Shown: piece after piece, positions 22,870 through 34,339 of the stretch
Layout of the letters: each line of letters begins with the position of its first letter
Position numbering within the stretch: position 1 is the stretch's first letter
Assembly: GCA_026122225.1 (NCBI GenBank)
Contig: JANEZZ010002671.1
Coordinates: 558,001-622,000 of the forward strand
Direction: 5' to 3'
Length of the DNA stretch: 64,000 bases
Source of the DNA: Heloderma charlesbogerti
Taxonomy: Eukaryota > Chordata > Lepidosauria > Squamata > Helodermatidae
The notes under the pieces: generated by a model
Seen by the model: only the letters and a program-made list of their open reading frames with translations
What the model was told of the DNA's origin: nothing
Database searches by the model: none
Translations under genes and position numbers: made by a program

Positions 22870-23060
22870 TATTTAAAAAAAATAAAAATTGGCCACCTTT
22901 CAGGGCAGAAGCCCTCCCTCCCAAGGCAGCTTACAGCAATAAAATACATAAAAAACAAAATATTGAAAGTGATAAAACATAAACACAATAAAATAGCAAT
23001 AAAAAGAACAATAAAAGCTGACAATAAAAACAGCAGCAACAACAATGAAAATAACAGCTA
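22870..23060 (-). mobile_element. L2-type LINE 3' tail fragment
   Basis: The segment ccaaggcagcttacagcaat followed by an A-rich stretch with many aataaaa units is the typical 3' end of a reptile L2-type LINE, read on the minus strand. No coding part remains. Confidence 0.5.
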
Positions 23061-23187
23061 CAACATCTAGGACCTTTATCCAAGTAAAATCTTATTGTCA
23101 TAGGTTCAGCACACTCTCAACTAGTCCTCCAGATCCAGAAGCTCTGACTCTTTCTTTCCTAGGACTCTGAGCTTCTTTCCTTCTCTC

Positions 23188-23467
23188 TAGCTGGGTTTGC
23201 ATGTTCAGCAGGGGAAACTACACAGTATGGGTTGTTTCGCCTGTTCCCATGTGTGCTGCTTGTGTGCCCAGCATTTGCTTAATTACCCACACTGTGGGTT
23301 GCCATGTCATCCAAACCCAGTGTGCCGCAGGGTTTGCTTCTAACCCACCCCACAACCCCTACTACAAGCCATAGGTTGTAATTATGCAAATGATGGGCAT
23401 GTGCGGGGGTGGGGAAAACAACTCACACTGCGTAGTTTCCCTAACTGATTGTGCAAACCGAGCTTCT
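23188..23467. mobile_element. Foldback element with hAT-like ends, copy 2
   Basis: Related to 19985-20327: shared gcccagcatttgcttaatta, cccacactg and aacccctactacaagcc. Ends GGGTTTGCA and TGCAAACC are inverted. Flanks ttctctct and ttctcttt match at seven of eight positions, consistent with a hAT-type 8-bp duplication. Confidence 0.6.
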
Positions 23468-23599
23468 CTTTCTCTCCTGCCCCCCATTTGTCTCTACTTT
23501 TCTCTGTCTCTAAGCTTTTATATTTTAAAATTAGATTTTTTTTCCATTCCCAATTCCAACCATTCAGGAAAGCTGGGGGTTTTTTTTGTTCATTTTGCA

Positions 23600-24240
23600 A
23601 CCTAAATTTCTTATTTTCTAAATTATTCACCTGACCTTCTGTGAACCTCCTGCCAACTCTTCATTTTTCTTCCTTTGACCTTCAGTTTAACCTTCTGCAA
23701 ATCTTGGTTTCCTGAGTAAACATCCTGATTCCTATAACTAAACTTTTGACCTCTAAACTATTCACCTTGTGGTTAAAACTGACCAACACAGACACAGACA
23801 CACACAAGATTTAAACCTATAATATCCAAAAACCCCAAACCAAATACAAAAGTGGTGGACAGTTTTGTTCCTTCACAGAGAGACATAGCACAGACCAAGG
23901 AAAGATTAGAAATAAATAGCAGCAAGGGCCAGGCAGGAAAACAGAGACTGTAGTGCAGGAGAAGGACTGGGTAGAAACTGGGAAGGAAAAAGGACAAAGG
24001 AGGAAGCAGAATCAAGAACGAGAATAAAAAACCACTAGAAGAATAATTACTGCCTACACCACATCCAAGCTCTTCACAAATTGAAACCAACTATCAAAGA
24101 GCAGAGGAAACTGGGAGGCACATCCTTTTTATGAAAATCAGAAATTGTCTCTCTCTCTCCCCCAAAGCACAATGATTGGAGAGCCCCTAGTATAATATGC
24201 CCTATAATATGGTGGTCACTCAAATCCATGCCCCTGATCT
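23600..24240. other. Non-coding intron sequence
   Basis: Low-complexity CT-rich and AG-rich stretches were seen. Open frames here are short and without motif. No repeat family was recognised. Confidence 0.4.
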
Positions 24241-24256
24241 TCATCATCATTTAGAG

Positions 24257-24394
24257 CAGGGGTGGGCAACTTGTAGCCCTCCAGATGTTTTTTGGCCTAC
24301 AGCTCCCATCAGCCCTAGTCAGCGTAGCCAATGGTGAAGGATCATAGGGGTTGTGGGCCAAAACATCTGGAGGGCTACAAGTTGCCTATCTCTG
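24257..24394. mobile_element. hAT-type MITE, copy 1
   Basis: Starts CAGGGGTGGGCAACTTG and ends CAAGTTGCCTATCTCTG. It is an imperfect palindrome with arms around ccctccagatgtttt and aaaacatctggaggg. Flanks atttagag (24249-24256) and gtttagag (24395-24402) match at seven of eight, the hAT duplication length. A second copy lies at 24735. Confidence 0.85.
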
Positions 24395-24734
24395 GTTTAG
24401 AGAAACAAAACCAAAAGATGGTATTCAGAGAGGAGATACGTCTGCCTTTCTGAAGTCCAAATTATGGCATGAAGCTTTGTATGGGTCCAGATTTGGTTCT
24501 GGTCTTTTTAGAGGAAAGCCCACTTCGCCTCAGGAAGCACCAGAAAGTCCAAAGGAGCCCAATTGGCTCAGGCTTCAGCCAAATCCAATACACATCCCTA
24601 GTTGAAAACTACTGGGAACTAGTTTTCTAAGAGCTTATCACCATCTAAAGTATACAATAAATTGTTTTAGCTAATCCACAATTGGCTTTACTTAACATTT
24701 TTGAGGACCACCACCTAGATTGTATTCTCTACAG

Positions 24735-24863
24735 CAGGAGTGGGCAACATGTGGCCCTCCAGATGTTTGACCTACAGCTTCCATGATCCTTCTCCATTGG
24801 CTATGCTGACTAGGACTGATGGGAGTTGTGGCTGATTTGGAAGGCCACAAGGTGTCACCCCTG
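24735..24863. mobile_element. hAT-type MITE, copy 2
   Basis: Same family as 24257-24394: starts CAGGAGTGGGCAACATG and ends TGTCACCCCTG. Flanks ctctacag (24727-24734) and ctctacaa (24864-24871) match at seven of eight. The two copies lie 340 bp apart, with different duplications, so they inserted independently. Confidence 0.85.
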
Positions 24864-25169
24864 CTCTACAACAACCTTGTAAGCTAGCTTTGCCATGCTG
24901 GCTGTAAAGCTAGAAGCACCTTCAAACTGGAAGAGGCACCATATGCTAGACAAGCTCTAAGCAAAAGTAGCTGTGTTAAAAAACCATGCTAGATGTTAAC
25001 CAATGGTATCAAAGTCTCTGAAAACTGGACAAATGCACGGAAGAAGTGTACCACAACAAACTGTATGCATGTATTTCTTGTTTATTTGAAATCGCTATAT
25101 TTTTGGTTTACCTTTTTGTTTTATTTTCTTAAAAGATGCCTTTAACCACACTCTTGAATACTCATTTAG

Positions 25170-25362
25170 GGAAATGGTCAAGCTATAAGCAGCTTCAAAG
25201 AATTACCAAGGAGCTTGGATGAACAAATAGCTGAGCTGAGCCGCCAGAGCGCAGAAGCACGTGGCAAACTGCTGCTGTTGACCAATCAGCAGAAATTATC
25301 CACATTCATCTCTGTGTCTCCAACAGTTTCACCAATTCCATCACTACCTGTAAACTTGACTG
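25170..25362 (+). CDS. SPICE1: SPICE1 coding exon, conserved helix
   Basis: The exon follows ctcatttag and ends before gtacgtac. It enters on a codon boundary and leaves with one base of a split codon. It contains [20 protein letters not shown], the best conserved part seen, matching the human [20 protein letters not shown] from memory of the family. It continues with a QQK and then a VSPTVSPI segment that matches the human LSPPMSPV region. The pattern of Leu and Ile spacing suggests a short amphipathic or coiled-coil helix, then a Ser-Pro rich tail with possible kinase sites (inference). This exon alone would identify SPICE1. Confidence 0.94.
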
Positions 25363-25581
25363 GTACGTACCCAGTATTGAAAGAAGCTATCCTAATATCA
25401 GCTGTTGGCAATATAATGGTTTATTTTGTTGATGGAAGCTGTCTTCACTTAAGCAAACTTTTTCTAATTTTTGGAAAAAACATCCATTTAGTATGTAGTC
25501 AAAATACCTTCTCATCACTATGACACCTCAACATGTTCCAGTAATTCAGTAATCAAAGACTGGCATTCATGTCTTTTCTAG
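25363..25581 (+). other. SPICE1 short intron (219 bp)
   Basis: It starts gtacgt and ends cttttctag. It is by far the shortest intron in this part of the gene and carries no insertion. Confidence 0.85.
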
Positions 25582-25684
25582 AAAATGGAAGAAGGACAAT
25601 TGAGGTGTCTGTTCCAGTGGCAGAAACTCTGGATAGTTCTAAAGAAGATACTTTCCCCGCTGCCAGTGGGACCAGTGCAAAGAG
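25582..25684 (+). CDS. SPICE1: SPICE1 coding exon
   Basis: Begins after gtcttttctag, ends before gtaaaggt. It completes a split codon at the start and leaves two bases of an arginine codon at the end. The translation has RRTIEVSVPVAETLDSSK and SGTSAKR, parallel to human KRTIEVSIPGAEAPESSK and the following SGINTRR segment. The TIEVS core is a short conserved motif of unknown function in the disordered C-terminal part of SPICE1. Confidence 0.93.
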
Positions 25685-26439
25685 GTAAAGGTTGTTCTGT
25701 CTTTATAGGGTTTATCCTGACTTTATAGTGATAAGTGTTTAAAATGAAACTAAGAAATATAAAACTGCTAACTTGTTGTCTGAAGACTTGAGTGTGATCT
25801 CACAGATTTAAGCTGTAGAAACAAGGTGGGTGCTCAAGATTGCAGACAGATTTATTTGCTTGAGATGCCTAGATAAGCAAATACAGGTCTGATTTTTCTC
25901 TCAAACTCTTGTAATGGAAGCTCTGTCCTAATTATAATGGAAACTTGGGGCGCCTGGCTCCCCACAGGGTGTTGACACTGTTACAGGCTCTCCAGGAGGC
26001 CCTTTCATCTTGCTGCCTCCCTCTGTCTGTGCTATCCCGGTTGCTGGGCCTAAGCCCAGTATTGTGTTGCCAATAGCAAGTGTTTACAGAATCACAAATG
26101 TGTGTTCCCTTTTAGCTCTTAGCTACCTTGGCTTTAGCTAGCTAGCTGCGTTAATGTGCATGCCACCTCACAGAGTGAGAAACAAACATGTGACACAGGT
26201 AACAAACAAACTGGCAGGTTCCTGCCCAGAGGAGCTTACTTTTTAAAAAACACACACACCAGACCTCTTTGATGAGGAGTTCCATGCTTGGATTATGTGC
26301 CGAGGGTGAGGTGGGGTGAGGGGGTAATGATACCCACAAACCCCATCCTCCTGATTCCCCCCAATTTTAACCAATTCGTGAGCCCCACTAAAGCTTTCTA
26401 AGAACGGTACCTGAGGGCCAATCACAAAAATTAGTCACA

Positions 26440-26860
26440 AGAATAAGCAGTAACAGTGGGCTTCAACTACCCTCATATCTGCTGGGAGACAAACTCTGCT
26501 AAACATGGAATCTCCAATGAATTTCTGACATGCTTTTGTCTTTCAAAAAGTGAGGGAAGGCACGAGGGTATTGACTATCCTTGGCTTGATTTTCACCATT
26601 AGGGAAGAATTAGTCAATGGGATTAAAGTTGGGGGAACTTTGGGGGATAGTTACCATGTTCTTATGTAAAGCCAAAAGTGAGCATAGTCAAATGTGTACC
26701 TTGGATTTCAGGAAAACTGATTTTAATAATCCCAGAGAAATGCTAATGGGGAAAGGACCACAAAATGGGTGGGAGTTCCTAAAAATGGAGTTGCCTGAGG
26801 GTCAGGGGTGGAGGTTGGATGAGGCTTGTGTTTGAGGCTTGCATTTCAGACTTTTGCCTT
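26440..26860 (+). mobile_element. CR1-like LINE fragment, old
   Basis: The + strand reads NYPHICWETN-like and NEFLTCFCL segments (around 26465-26540), as in the end of the CR1 endonuclease, then FRKTDFNNPREMLMGKGPQN (26710-26770), the CR1 linker before RT. Frames are broken. Confidence 0.5.
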
Positions 26861-26879
26861 GGCTGCTGAGCCACCTGGA

Positions 26880-28420
26880 TCAGCCTGCTATAAAAAGCCT
26901 GAGGCTTGGGGTTGAAGCCACAGCTGGATAATCAGAGCAGGTCAATTCTGTAAGAAGCTTCTCTGTTTCTTGAGAGTGAGAGAACAGGGTTATCCAACAA
27001 GGAGTTTTATGTGGACGTTCGAGGGGGGAGTCGAGGGGGACAGCAGATTAATCTGGAAATCTGGCACCATGGACACTAAAGGAGCCCTGCAGGCTATGTG
27101 CTATGTTTCTCTCCCTGCCTGAAGATAAGATGAAGTAGATCTGCAGCAAGTGCACACTTGTATTCTGGCTGGAAGAGAAGGCAAAAGGACTTGAGGCACA
27201 CCTCTCTACACTCCTGCTTATCAGGGGGGATGAAAGCACTGTGAGGCTCTGGGTAAGAAAGTGAAGTACTTGAGGGCACAGGTGATGGCTTCATTGCCCT
27301 TCCCTGTTGAGGGTCAGGATATTGGGAGAGAAAGCAGGATACTGAATGTTGTCAGGAAAGTTTTGGTTTCTTGGACCATGGCCGGAGCCCCCAAAATGAA
27401 GGACTCCTGGCAGGAGATGAGGTGCATCTCATGAGGACTGGGAAGGGTCTGCTTAGCAGTGGCCTCACTAGCCTGATCAAGAGGGCTTTCAACTAAATCC
27501 TATGTGGGAAGGAGGCCAAACGCCAGAGTAAAATACCGAACCAAGTGTTAGGGACAAGAATGTTTGGGACAAAGAAAGAGGTAAGGCAGACAGCAAATGT
27601 GTCTGACACTTGTCACCACTAATTCCAGTAACCAATAATCTGCCATTTTACTGCAAGGGGAAACAAACTCAGTTCAAGGAATGGGAGAAAAAAGACTTCT
27701 TTGTAAAAATTAAAATAAAATAAAAAGATCACTCGAGAGAAACTCTCAAATTTCAATTCATTGGCTCCACGTATGGTACTTTATCAGCAACCAAGCTGTA
27801 CAAAATCAAGTTGTTAGATCCCTTACACACTTTAATCTGATAGCATGTGAAACAAATTGTGACCCAAGGGGGCTGTTATCCCAACTCTACCAACTGCTTC
27901 TAGAGGAGCCCACAAACTCCTTAGTTGGTTTCTGATCAGTGTGGGAAAATATATGTTTGACTGCTCTCCTGGACTTAATCCTGACCAACAGAGAAGAATA
28001 GGTTGATGAAGTGATGTGGCAGGAATGTTGGGAGAAAATGACTGTGCCTTTGAAAAGGATGTGAACTTCAGCATATTTGGGCATGTGCCCTGGACTTTAG
28101 GAAATACGATTTCAAAGAGCTCAGAAAAAAGTTGAGTGGGATCTCATGGCTAGAAATTCTAAAGAAGAAAAGAGTTCAAGAGGATGGAAGATTCTGAAAA
28201 TATTGAAGGCACATTCACAAGCTATTCCAGTAAGAAGGAAAATAAGAGACGTCTTAAAATGTTGCTGCACTGGAAGCTCTCTTTGTTGAGACTTAAATGG
28301 GATATATGAGGAGGGATATATAACCAAGGAGAAGTACAACAGAGTAGCCTTAACCTGTAAGGATGGTGTCAGAAAGCCCAGAATGAGTTGAGGGTTGTGA
28401 GGTAACAAAGTAGAAATAGC
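26880..28420 (+). mobile_element. CR1-like LINE, 5' part with TATA motif, old and deleted
   Basis: A TATA-like ctataaaaagcc at about 26889 and a 5' untranslated stretch lead into an ORF1 remnant with CSKCTLVFWLEEKAKGLEAH (27137-27200). Later comes a GDEVHLMRTGKGL tract (about 27418), typical of the end of the esterase-type ORF1. Around 27960-28240 are pieces of the endonuclease end (LILTNREE, VMWQECWE) and of the linker to RT (WLEILKKKRVQEDGRF). Parts between are missing. Confidence 0.55.
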
Positions 28421-28559
28421 CCAGATGGTGTTAATCTGGTACTAAAAGAGTTAAATAATTTTGCTCTGAAGAACCTACTTCAAACTGAAGATGGCTAATT
28501 TGATCTGGAATGGTGATATGATCTGAATGAGGGTTTTAGGGAGACCTACAAGAAGACCC

Positions 28560-29860
28560 CCTAAAAGACCCCATATTCATATTTAAGATTTAGACTTCTA
28601 TTCCAGACTCTTGACCCCTGGGCAAGAGGACCTTGATGTTTTGATTCTATAGTAATTTATGTTATCTCACTAATTAAAACTTTGCAGACCTGGCTTTGAA
28701 GAAAGGGGAAAAAAACGCAGCTGTCTTTACCGAAGCAAGTGCAAGGTCACAAAGGTAGACAAAGCAATGTGAGTGTATGAGTGAAATGAACAGAAGAACT
28801 GAGCATGCTGAGACGCGTGCTAGGAGGAGGAAAATTATTGTTTGACATCTCATGGTGTACACCTGCAGATAAGAGAATGTCCTTACTTGACGCTAGCTGG
28901 GTTGGGGAGCACAAGCAACAATTGGTGTTCGGGTGGATATGACCGAAGATGACCATGAGTTCAAAGAAGACGTTCCAGGGAGAGATATGCCAGTCAAGAT
29001 AACATGTCCAGATGGCAGACTTTTAGCCCCATTTTAGGAAACTTCAAATTAACCCATTAGTAGTAGTGCGAGAGATGTTCCCAAAACACATGGGCATAAA
29101 ATGTGAGGTGGTTGGAGATAGATAAGACACCTTACTTCGGATTGGTGAGCACCTCATTGTGATTGGAAGATGGTTGTCTCATTACTCATTGGGGCCCCCA
29201 CCTTTGGCCAGAGCAAGTGTATAGAAAGCACAGGTAGCGATGGCTACAGCTCACTTCGCTGTTTTGCTGCTTTGCCTCTGATCTTCTCTGGACCACCGGA
29301 CCCAAGGATTTGAGTAACTATGGACCTCTCTAGGCTCTTAGACTTTGGAAATTAGAATTATTTCTGAAGTTAGGATGTGGAATATTTTCTGAGATTGGGT
29401 CTTAGAGTATTTTCTGAGCTTGAGACTTAAGAGTTCTTTCTGAAGATGGAACTTTTAATTATTTCCAAGTTTCCTTTTACTTTAGCTTCTGCCTTTAACT
29501 GAATGTAATTCTTTACATGCTTAACAATGCTTTAGCCTGTCTTTTATATGCAAGTAATGTGCAGGAGGAGGTAAAAGGGAGAGTTAACAATATTGTTTAG
29601 TGTGTTTTAGCTTAGCTTTAAACCAGAAGTAGTAAGCAGGAGAAGATAGAAAGGAGGAGTCATAACAATATTAGAAGCTGAAGTCATTATCTCATTAGAT
29701 AAATTTGTAGAACCAGGTTTGGCAATTGCAATTCTTTTAGTTAATTTCATATTTTTGTTACATTCTCTTTCCCTGTATCTACAAAGAAAGTTGCTAATGC
29801 TCATATAACCACCATGCTACTTTCTTTTAATTTTGTAATTTTCTAAATGAAAGCATTAAA
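28560..29860. other. Unassigned, possible old LTR with internal short repeats
   Basis: A promoter-like stretch near 29216 (gtatagaaagc) and four imperfect ~26-bp repeats at 29345-29450 (each with ttctgag or ttctgaa plus a run of T) are visible. No gene was found and no TG..CA ends could be fixed. Confidence 0.3.
29345..29450. repeat. Four imperfect tandem units of about 26 bp
   Basis: Successive units read aattatttctgaagttagga, aatattttctgagattgggt, agtattttctgagcttgaga and agttctttctgaagatggaa. Confidence 0.7.
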
Positions 29861-29863
29861 TAG

Positions 29864-30043
29864 TTCTTTGTGGTCTCCATGCATCACACATATGGGCACA
29901 TATGGACTCTGCGCCTGCACAGAGCCTCAATTCAATTCTGCACAGAGCCTTCTATAGCTGAGGAAGTTTTGGCTGGAACCCCTCCCCTGCTGTACAGTGT
30001 GCATGTCCCTAGTGGGTTCCTGTTTATTCCCTCAGTTCTCTTT
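29864..30043 (+). repeat. DIRS A left inverted terminal repeat
   Basis: It contains gtgcatgtccctagtgggtt, whose reverse complement occurs at about 36153-36172 in the right repeat with one or two changes. Outer part gttctttgtggtctccatgc is shared with copies B and C. Confidence 0.85.
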
Positions 30044-30192
30044 CAACTGCCATTGCATGTGCCTCATAGGGAAAGCTCTCTTGTCGTTTCCCTGTTAAAA
30101 TAGTGTTTTTAACAAAGGCTGAGTTTTTCTTTCTTCTTGTATCAAAGTATTTCTATCTATCTCCTTACTGTTGTTAATTTGTACTATTTTTC

Positions 30193-30681
30193 ATGACTTT
30201 CGCAATCACCCTCACGGGTGTATGGCCCTCAGTGCCCCCTTTTGAAAGTGCACTCACTGCAGGGCAAAACTGCCACCCTCATATGGGCACTCTCTCTGCC
30301 TGTTCTGCCCTGGTGAAGGAAGGGCATGTTGTTGTGGCTTGTCCTCATTGTAAAGCCTTCTCAAAGCAAGTGAGAAGAAACAGGGCAGATTGGCTAAAAG
30401 CTGCACCCTGGAAAATGGTGCTGGAATTGGTAGAGAAGCCAAAAGTTATAGCAAACCCGCCAGTTTTGCCCTCACATAACCCACCTGTTGCACAAGAGCT
30501 TGCTCCATTGTTGGGGTCATCATCCCCTCAGTGTCATACTCCACCAAGTACCCAAGATCCACCTCCCACTCCGAGTAGATCTTTAGCACTTACACAGACA
30601 AAAAGACTAACAAAAAAGGTGAAAGTCTCTAAGCAGGCTAGTCTGTCTTCTTCCCACTCTAAGAAGAAAAAAGACTTGTAA
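30193..30681 (+). pseudogene. DIRS A gag-like gene, first part
   Basis: A 162-codon open frame holds the decayed Cys/His segment LVKEGHVVVACPHCKAFSKQ followed by basic residues RRNRADWLKA, then a Pro/Ser-rich part and a basic end (KKVKVSKQASLSSSHSKKKK). In copy B the same place has an intact CxxC..H..CxxC pattern. Here the first two cysteines are partly lost. This is the first gene of the element; its role in DIRS is presumed structural and RNA-binding (inference from position). The frame is cut downstream by the LTR insertion. Confidence 0.65.
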
Positions 30682-30918
30682 AAAGTAGTGTGATTCTTAT
30701 TGGGATCGAGTGCCTGGATCCTCGGGTCTTTCTGACCCTGCGCAAGCACTTTGTGACTGGGATTGGTCTGTACGGGCGGCAACCAGTACTCCAGCTTGAG
30801 TTGAAGAACTGACCATACCGTTCTTTTCGATACAGACGTCACGGGATTGACAGCGACCACCAATACTGTCCGCATCTCCCGCTGTTCCACTGACCCCTAC
30901 TGTCCAAATGCAACTGCC

Positions 30919-31448
30919 TGTCAAGGGCTCCTTGGAGGCCTCTCTCAGTCTAATCCAGTAGCCAAGTCCAGACACAGACAAAGGGATTCCTTTCAAAGCT
31001 TTATTCTTCTTTTACAACTTAACAACTATACCGTTTGCAACTAGATCTGAGCAGCACAGTACCTATGCCCTAAGTTGGAACAGTTGGTCCCCGTTTGAAA
31101 GGGAATTACTGGCAGACCCCTGAACTTAAGGACTAAGGAGAGTCCCTCCCCTTTTCCCTTGGATCCTCTGGGCGCAGCCGTTGTTTGCATGCCAACCGGG
31201 CACTACGCCTCCTCTCCGTTCCTTCCATCTGGCGCCGCTCTCTGCGTCTGCATCACGCGTCCACCAAGTCTGCTATCCGCGCTCCGTTACTCCCTGGACT
31301 GCTATCTAAGCTATGAATGTTGGTGGGAGGAATCTCCGTCAGCTGTGGGCCCTGGGAAAGAGGAGCGCGCTCCCCTCCCAGGAGCGACTGCTCTTCCTCA
31401 GAATCAGAACTACTCTGGGATTCTATGGGTTCAGTGTCCACCCTGACA
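30919..31448 (-). mobile_element. Solo LTR, family 2, inserted in DIRS A
   Basis: A 530-bp TG..CA element with perfect 5-bp duplications ctgcc (30914-30918 and 31449-31453). AATAAA is on the minus strand near 31000. The minus-strand open frame from the LTR edge has TEPIESQSSSDSEEEQ, then an interrupted R-rich segment and a DPREKGRDSP end, as in the copy at 52956. The surrounding DIRS sequence continues on both sides. Confidence 0.85.
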
Positions 31449-31453
31449 CTGCC

Positions 31454-33340
31454 TGTACCTGATGCTCCGCCTATGTTATTTTCACCTATTCTGAAAGTGA
31501 ACCCTAGACAAGAGGGGGAACCTATCCTGATAACATGTGCATTGGAAGGTGAGATCCAGGACCCGTCTCTGACAGAACCGATCCTTCAACCACCTCATCA
31601 TTATGGCCTGGAAGACCATGACTGGCGCCAACGTTTGCTGGAGTCGGTGTGGTTGTACGCCTCCACTACAAGAGGTCATGCCCCTAGTTTTTATGAATGA
31701 TGCTGATATCAGGAGCAGTCCAGATCACCATTCTCTGAATGGGACAGGTGTTCAATGTGGGACGTGCAATACAGGAGATCCCAAGACTGGGTTGATTACC
31801 ACAATGAGCCATATGGCCCGTATCGCCCTCACCATCCTGATGCTCCCTATTGGGAAGAAAGTCAGTATCGCAGACACCCATTGGCTACAGTTTCAAGACC
31901 TTCAGACCAGTCCAGTGACCCTTGCCCTTCGGGAGGATACTATCCATTCAACCACCAGCTCAGCAGCAGCAGGATCAATCAGGTTTACCACCTGTTCAGC
32001 ATCCACGGGTGGTTCAACAACAGACTGTTGTGCCGACATTGATGCAGCCACAAACTGTACAATTACAAGCTGTTTTGCTGGCTACCCAGCTTCCATGAGC
32101 ACTCTCATTTGGTGCACAGCTTGGCACCAAGGGTGCGCAGTCACTCCCTAGTGAGCCATGGGAGAAGCACTTCCCACGTACAGTTCCTTCAGGAGAATCT
32201 CCCATGGTGGAGGTTTACCAGTCAGACACTACATCCCAATCATCTTGTCCTCTCTCGATTTCCTCTCCAGATGTGATTATTGGCTTCAACGAAGCCATAT
32301 CGCCATCAGAGAATTTAGGTCAATTTAACCAAATCCTCAGAATGGCACTGGCCCTGGGTCTCAGGTGGCTTCTACAGTGCTAGGCCCTGTGTTTGATGTG
32401 GTAAATGCAGAGTCATTCAGACCAATAGCTATTCCTGTATTACCTGCACTAGAGGAAACTATTTAGCAGTCTTGGAAAGCCCCCTCCAATTTGCCATCAA
32501 CATCCAAGCACTTGGAGGGTATGTGCTGCCTGCAACAGGCTAATAATGACTACCTTTTCAAACACCCGGCCCCAAATTTGATGGTCATCGAGACTGCACA
32601 GGGCAAGGCCCACAGGGCACACTCCTCTCCAACTGACAAGGAGGATAGATGCCTTGATTTGCTTGGAAGGAGATTGTACTCCTCTGCAATGATGGGTCTT
32701 AAAATCTCTAATTACCAGGTGGGGATGTCTGGATACCAGGTCCTGTTATGGGACAAAGTTGGTCATCTTCTTGAGCCTCCAGATGAGGAGGAGGAGCTGG
32801 GTCGCCTCTTTCAATTGGAGGTTCTGAAGCTGTCTGGGCAGCAAATAAATACATTGCGCCACCAAGTTGATTGCGACTCAAAGGTACTGGCTGAACTCCG
32901 AAGCTTGATCGTCCAGTCTCCCTCAGGAAACCAGGAACCACATTGATGACTTGCCTTTTGATAGGCAGGGATTGTTTCATACTAAGACTGAGGATGCGCT
33001 TCATTCAGTACAGAAGGCCCGTACCATGGCATGTCATATGGGATTCATGTCCCAACAGCTTCCAAGGCACCAACACTGGTTCCCATCATCGACCACTCAG
33101 TACCAACCCAATCAGCCACTACTACAACAGCAGCAGCAACTGTCACAGACAGGGCAGTTGGGAAAATCATTCTTATCCTCTGCATTCCACAGTTATTGCA
33201 GGAAACCTGACAGCAGGAGTAAGCAGCACCTTTGACTTGCTCCCCTGCCATCTTTCCTCACCTACTGACCCAAACACCCATTTTTGGAATGCACCTGTCC
33301 ACTTACCATCTGGTTTGATGCAACATCACATCGGATTCCT
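31454..33340 (+). pseudogene. DIRS A gag-like gene, remainder
   Basis: After the LTR the first gene continues with many frame changes. The best open frame is 32491-32946, with KISNYQVGMSGYQVLLWDKV and a Glu-rich EPPDEEEELGRLFQLEVLKL helix. Homologous segments are found in copy C (9720-10090) and copy B (49060-49420), which supports real coding descent. No catalytic motif is present. Confidence 0.6.
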
Positions 33341-33550
33341 AGGTCGTGACTATAGTCCAGGGGGGCTACTGGGTTGAGTTCGATATCCTCCGTCCTCTTG
33401 GTACTATTTTGGTGACCGCTCCATCTCTGGTCCTCCATACTGAAGTTCAGACCTTCCTCAAGAAGGGAGCAATCGAACCTGTCCCACAAACTCAACTTTG
33501 GGACATTTTTATTCAAGGTACTTCATGGTACCAAAGAAGGATGAAAGACT

Positions 33551-33960
33551 TTGGCCGATCATGGATCTTTGACAGCTGAACCAGTTCATATCGCCCAAAA
33601 CGTTCTGCGTGGTACTGCATGGTTCATGTCGCCCAAAAAGTTCTGCCTGGCATCTGTCCTCCCTCTCCTTTCTCAAGGAGATTGGTTTGCCTCTATTGAC
33701 CTCAAGGACGCCTACTTCCACATCACCATAGAGCAATTGCACCAGCACTACCTCCATTTTACCATCGGTACTGAAGCCTACCAGTTCCAGGTGCTACCCT
33801 TTGGTCTCACCACCACCCCAAGGGTATTCACCAAGTGCATGGCAGTGGTCTGCTCCCTTCTGTGGCTGCAGGGCATAGAGGTCTATCCATACATAGACAA
33901 TTAGCTGTTGGTGGCATCAGCGAAGGTTCAACTTCTTTGGTCGATAGGGGTGACCTGCAA
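33551..33960 (+). pseudogene. DIRS A reverse transcriptase core, inactive
   Basis: The frame has LPLLSQGDWFASIDLKDAYF (motif A, SIDLKDAYFHI) and VLPFGLTTTPRVFTKCMAVV. Motif C, normally YLDDW, reads YIDN followed by a stop. The loss of the second aspartate and the stop make it inactive. Just after the stop the sequence continues as RT thumb (LLVASAKVQLLW). Confidence 0.85.
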
Positions 33961-34339
33961 TCTCCTTCAGGAGCTTGGACTCTACATGAATGTAGAGAAG
34001 TCCTGCCTTATACTGACGCAGCAGATCCAATTCATCGGGTAGTTGTTGGAGTCCCACCTGGGCTGTACCTTTCTACCTGACACCAGGGTAAAGTCGCTGA
34101 CTGCTGTGGCCTCAGAGTTGCACATGAGCAGGTCTGCCACTGCTCTCAAGGCCCAAGTTCTCCTGGGGTTCATGGCTGCGATGATGGCTGTCATTCGCTG
34201 TACTCGACTGCATATGAGGTGATTCCAAATTTGGCTCATACGCAACTTTGATACTGATTGGGACGTCCGTCGAATCAGACTCTGACTGCTGGAGAACATC
34301 AGAGACTCTCCCCGATGTTGGTCAGTACCAAGCAATAAA

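Larger units (their letters stand above)
12723..25169 (+). other. SPICE1 intron, 12.4 kb, filled with transposons
   Basis: It runs from gtaagaacgc to ctcatttag. It holds DIRS D, the deleted DIRS E, a CR1 fragment, a hAT transposase remnant and several small inverted-repeat elements, listed separately. No further SPICE1 exon was seen. Confidence 0.8.
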
